Below are positions 62,561 through 64,000 of a stretch of 64,000 nt of DNA, piece by piece (the first letter of the stretch is position 1; every line of letters begins with the position of its first letter). The notes under the pieces are model-generated. The model had not been told where the DNA came from. It made no database searches and saw only the letters and a program-made list of their open reading frames with translations. Source of the stretch: Hymenolepis diminuta (lineage: Eukaryota; Platyhelminthes; Cestoda; Cyclophyllidea; Hymenolepididae); NCBI GenBank assembly GCA_900708905.1, contig CAADRB010000066.1, positions 404,709 through 468,708 of the forward strand, in the 5' to 3' direction. The position numbers were made by a program, and so were the translations under genes.

Positions 62561-64000
62561 AATGTAAGTGCAGTTTCAAGATTTCCGATATAAAAATTTG
62601 TGATTTCTTCCAGTTTTTATCAGTGGTTGGTGTTTCTCTGTGATCAATAACTTCTTAGCTTGAGGAAGTTCCTATCTTTTGGAACTTACATTTGATAATT
62701 GAGCCGAATACCGTACTTTAATAAGAGTGGTTTAACCTCATTTGTAGCCTCAATCGTGAATTTCACAAATCACTAACAAGTTTTTTGATTTTAAAAGAAA
62801 GCATACATCTCTAACTTTGTAAGACAATATGTTAATATCTATCATAACCACAGTACGATTTTATTACTTGTAGAATGACTTCCGGCTGTACCTAACTAAA
62901 TCCTGTCAGTAGTTTTTCTCTATCTAGTAGCTTGAGAAAGGCTCCAGGTTCTCGTAGAACTTCAAACAAATTTAGGCATTCATTTTATATTAAACATTGG
63001 CAACTAATTAAGTATACTAAAAATCCTTCTTTATATTCGGATGTTTTTATTTTCGCCATCTTATCCACTGTCTTATTTTCTCGTGACTCTGTTTTGCTCC
63101 ATATGGTTTTCATTCACTTTTATTTTTTCGTTAAGCTCACCGTTAGACTATGCGTATTCATTTACGTCCTCAGTCAGCTTTTCTGATTTCTATCCATAAT
63201 TTCTACACTTAGCAGTCCCGAAGTCAGATACCCGGTTATTTCTCTGTAAAAATCATTAATAGCACCCTTACGTCAGATTTATCATTTCCAGCCAAAAATT
63301 AAAAAGATCTTGTTCTTCTATAGGAATACTCAAATCTTGCAGCAAGCAGACAAACACCTATCCATTTTAAGGCTTTTTGCTCTGAAGGCTTGACAATTTT
63401 GCCACGGTTTTATAGCTTACTTTACCCAAACGATTCCTAATCAGAGCTATACCATGTCTAACTACTTCAACCACGTCCAGTTAAGTCCATCTCTTAGTGT
63501 AATCATGCTAAACCGATAACTACTAACAAAAAATATCAAAAGTCCACATAAACTATATCATATTACAATGAGTAATGTTATTTGCAGAGGGAGCAATACA
63601 GAGAGGGTATATAGATAAAATGAGTTATGTGTATGCATGGAAGGAAAAGATATAATGCTAAAGAGGGTGGCGACGGGGATAATCCCTTTTTGATACTAAG
63701 ATACTGAAACATAAATGTACGCAGTTAAGCGATGAGATTGAACACGTTAGTAGTAATGATGAGTACAACAATGAGGGAGGTAGGGAAAATTAAGGGATAG
63801 ATAAAAGAGAGCAGGGTTAGGAAAGAACACACACATAAATGGATGAAAGCGAATCACCAGTCTCGGACTGTTACCAGGGTGGAGTTTGTTTAAATTGAAC
63901 AGGAAAAGGAGGCGGCGGTGAGAAAGGAAGCGCGTTGGAGAATTCACATTTTGCTGCGTTTGCGTTCAGGCTCATCTGATATCCAGCTGTCCCTATGATC
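62561..64000. other. Right end of window, no firm feature
   Basis: A short minus-strand open stretch at about 62895-62982 (CLNLFEVLREPGAFLKLLDR) looks coding but has no clear splice sites. From 63.59 to 63.96 kb the + strand is purine-rich and resembles the GA-rich repeat only in composition. Nothing else seen. Confidence 0.35.

Noticed and set aside
1..64000. CRISPR arrays, prokaryotic operons, prophage or toxin-antitoxin systems
   Set aside because: None present; the window has eukaryotic intron-split genes and no regularly spaced direct repeats.

Overview
The window looks like nuclear DNA from an AT-rich animal genome, most likely a parasitic flatworm (cestode or trematode). The basis is intron-split genes with GT..AG borders, very small introns (33 and 36 nt in one gene), a cluster of annexin genes, mariner-type transposons and tRNA-like SINE remnants. 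No species can be fixed without a database search. There are no operons, CRISPR arrays or other prokaryotic features.

Layout. (1) 1-6243, + strand: an annexin gene whose 5' end lies outside the window. (2) 6.2-16.5 kb: mostly non-coding, with a decayed mariner fragment and a few isolated exon-like stretches. (3) 16.5-18.5 kb: an annexin relic whose 113-nt-type exon is split by a mariner element at a TA site. (4) 22.5-28.76 kb, + strand: a complete nine-exon annexin gene. (5) 30.8-33.47 kb, - strand: a complete eight-exon annexin gene, tail to tail with the previous one. (6) 33.5-40.4 kb: intergenic, with dispersed repeats. (7) 40.48-47.54 kb, + strand: a complete eleven-exon gene for a short plakin-like protein (spectrin-type helices around an SH3-like segment). 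(8) 52.9-57.4 kb, + strand: a multi-exon gene I do not recognise, with a serine/acid-rich C-terminus. (9) 61.5-62.1 kb, + strand: a compact SURF6/Rrp14-like nucleolar gene. A possible convergent gene lies on the - strand at 62.3-62.5 kb.

The main theme is a local annexin family. The two complete genes, the partial gene and the relic share exon lengths (95, 205, 160, 91, 76 and 113 nt) and phases, so they are duplicates of one ancestor. They differ in calcium chemistry. The first copy keeps all four type II GxGT loops, the second keeps two, and the inverted copy keeps none. The rest of the window is littered with at least five dispersed repeat families: mariner, a GA-rich element, a solo-LTR-like element, tRNA-like SINEs, and two unnamed families.

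All exon borders were placed by hand from splice signals, phase and homology between paralogues. No expression data or database search was available.
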